From Tupaia tana (lineage: Eukaryota; Chordata; Mammalia; Scandentia; Tupaiidae): a DNA stretch of 64,000 nt. The first letter of the stretch is position 1; each line of letters opens with the position of its first letter. Below, one piece after another: positions 63,962-64,000 of this stretch. The position numbers were made by a program, and so were the translations under genes. Location: the NCBI GenBank assembly GCA_026018925.1, contig JAKSZU010000016.1, positions 4,384,940-4,448,939 on the forward strand. Direction: 5' to 3'. Below the pieces are notes generated by a model. That model worked only from the letters and a program-made list of their open reading frames with translations, was not told the DNA's origin and did not search any database.

Positions 63962-64000
63962 TTTTTTTTTTTTTTTTTTAAAGAGGTTTTTGCCATAGGG
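63962..64000 (-). mobile_element. SINE tail cut by the window end
   Basis: A T-run followed by 'aaagaggtttttgccatagg' is the tail end of a minus-strand copy that continues beyond position 64000. Confidence 0.85.

Noticed and set aside
1..64000. Bacterial-style operon, toxin-antitoxin or defence system
   Set aside because: Repeat content, intron-like gene-poor sequence and retroposon target-site duplications show mammalian nuclear DNA; no ribosome binding sites or clustered coding frames occur.

Overview
This window looks like nuclear DNA of a placental mammal and holds no protein-coding gene I can support. The evidence is the repeat content: an L1 LINE 3' end with a perfect target-site duplication, MIR and L2 fossils, MaLR-like LTRs, a MER5-like fragment, mariner-type MITEs, and above all one very abundant tRNA-derived SINE family. 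I see no Alu, B1/B2, carnivore CAN, rabbit C, equine ERE, artiodactyl Bov or AfroSINE consensus, so common model and farm species are unlikely. I do not recognise the SINE family by name and cannot assign the species.

The SINE is the dominant component, with roughly 70 recognisable copies in 64 kb. The head carries a tRNA-like A box (near 'tggcataatggttatg') and B box ('ggttcgagtcc'). The long form (about 240-270 bp) continues through a G/T-rich stretch, a purine stretch around 'gagaggagaatggaggag', a C-run/G-run palindrome and a CT-rich tract. It ends in 'ccctatagcaaaaacctct' plus an A-tail. Short forms (about 130-185 bp) lack the middle section, and the shortest also lack about 20 bp near the tail. 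Divergence ranges from almost consensus copies with perfect 10-15 bp duplications to very decayed ones, so the family was active over a long time.

Region by region: 0-10 kb has scattered SINEs and three tandem-repeat arrays (60-bp, about 34-bp and about 48-bp units). The 10-18 kb part is mostly unique sequence with SINEs. The 18.7-21.4 kb part holds MaLR-like LTR pieces. The 22.7-28.2 kb part is a nest of SINEs inserted into SINEs. The 28-41 kb part has MIR/L2 fossils and two head-to-tail SINE triplets. At 40.9-41.7 kb there is a processed pseudogene of an unidentified gene on the minus strand. At 42.4-43.2 kb a SINE has expanded into a roughly 750-bp almost pure purine tract. The 43-58 kb part is more SINEs, fossils and moderately CpG-rich unique sequence. 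At 58.2-59.4 kb an L1 3' end sits inside a SINE, and at 59.8-60.1 kb there is a degenerate 50-bp minisatellite.

There is no operon-like or pathway-like organisation. The window is best read as intergenic or intronic DNA, possibly GC-rich and subtelomere-like given the number of minisatellites (inference). Long open frames over the minisatellites and the purine tract come from repeat periodicity and composition. Repeat-family names were assigned by eye from remembered consensus sequences, and boundaries are approximate unless a target-site duplication is given.
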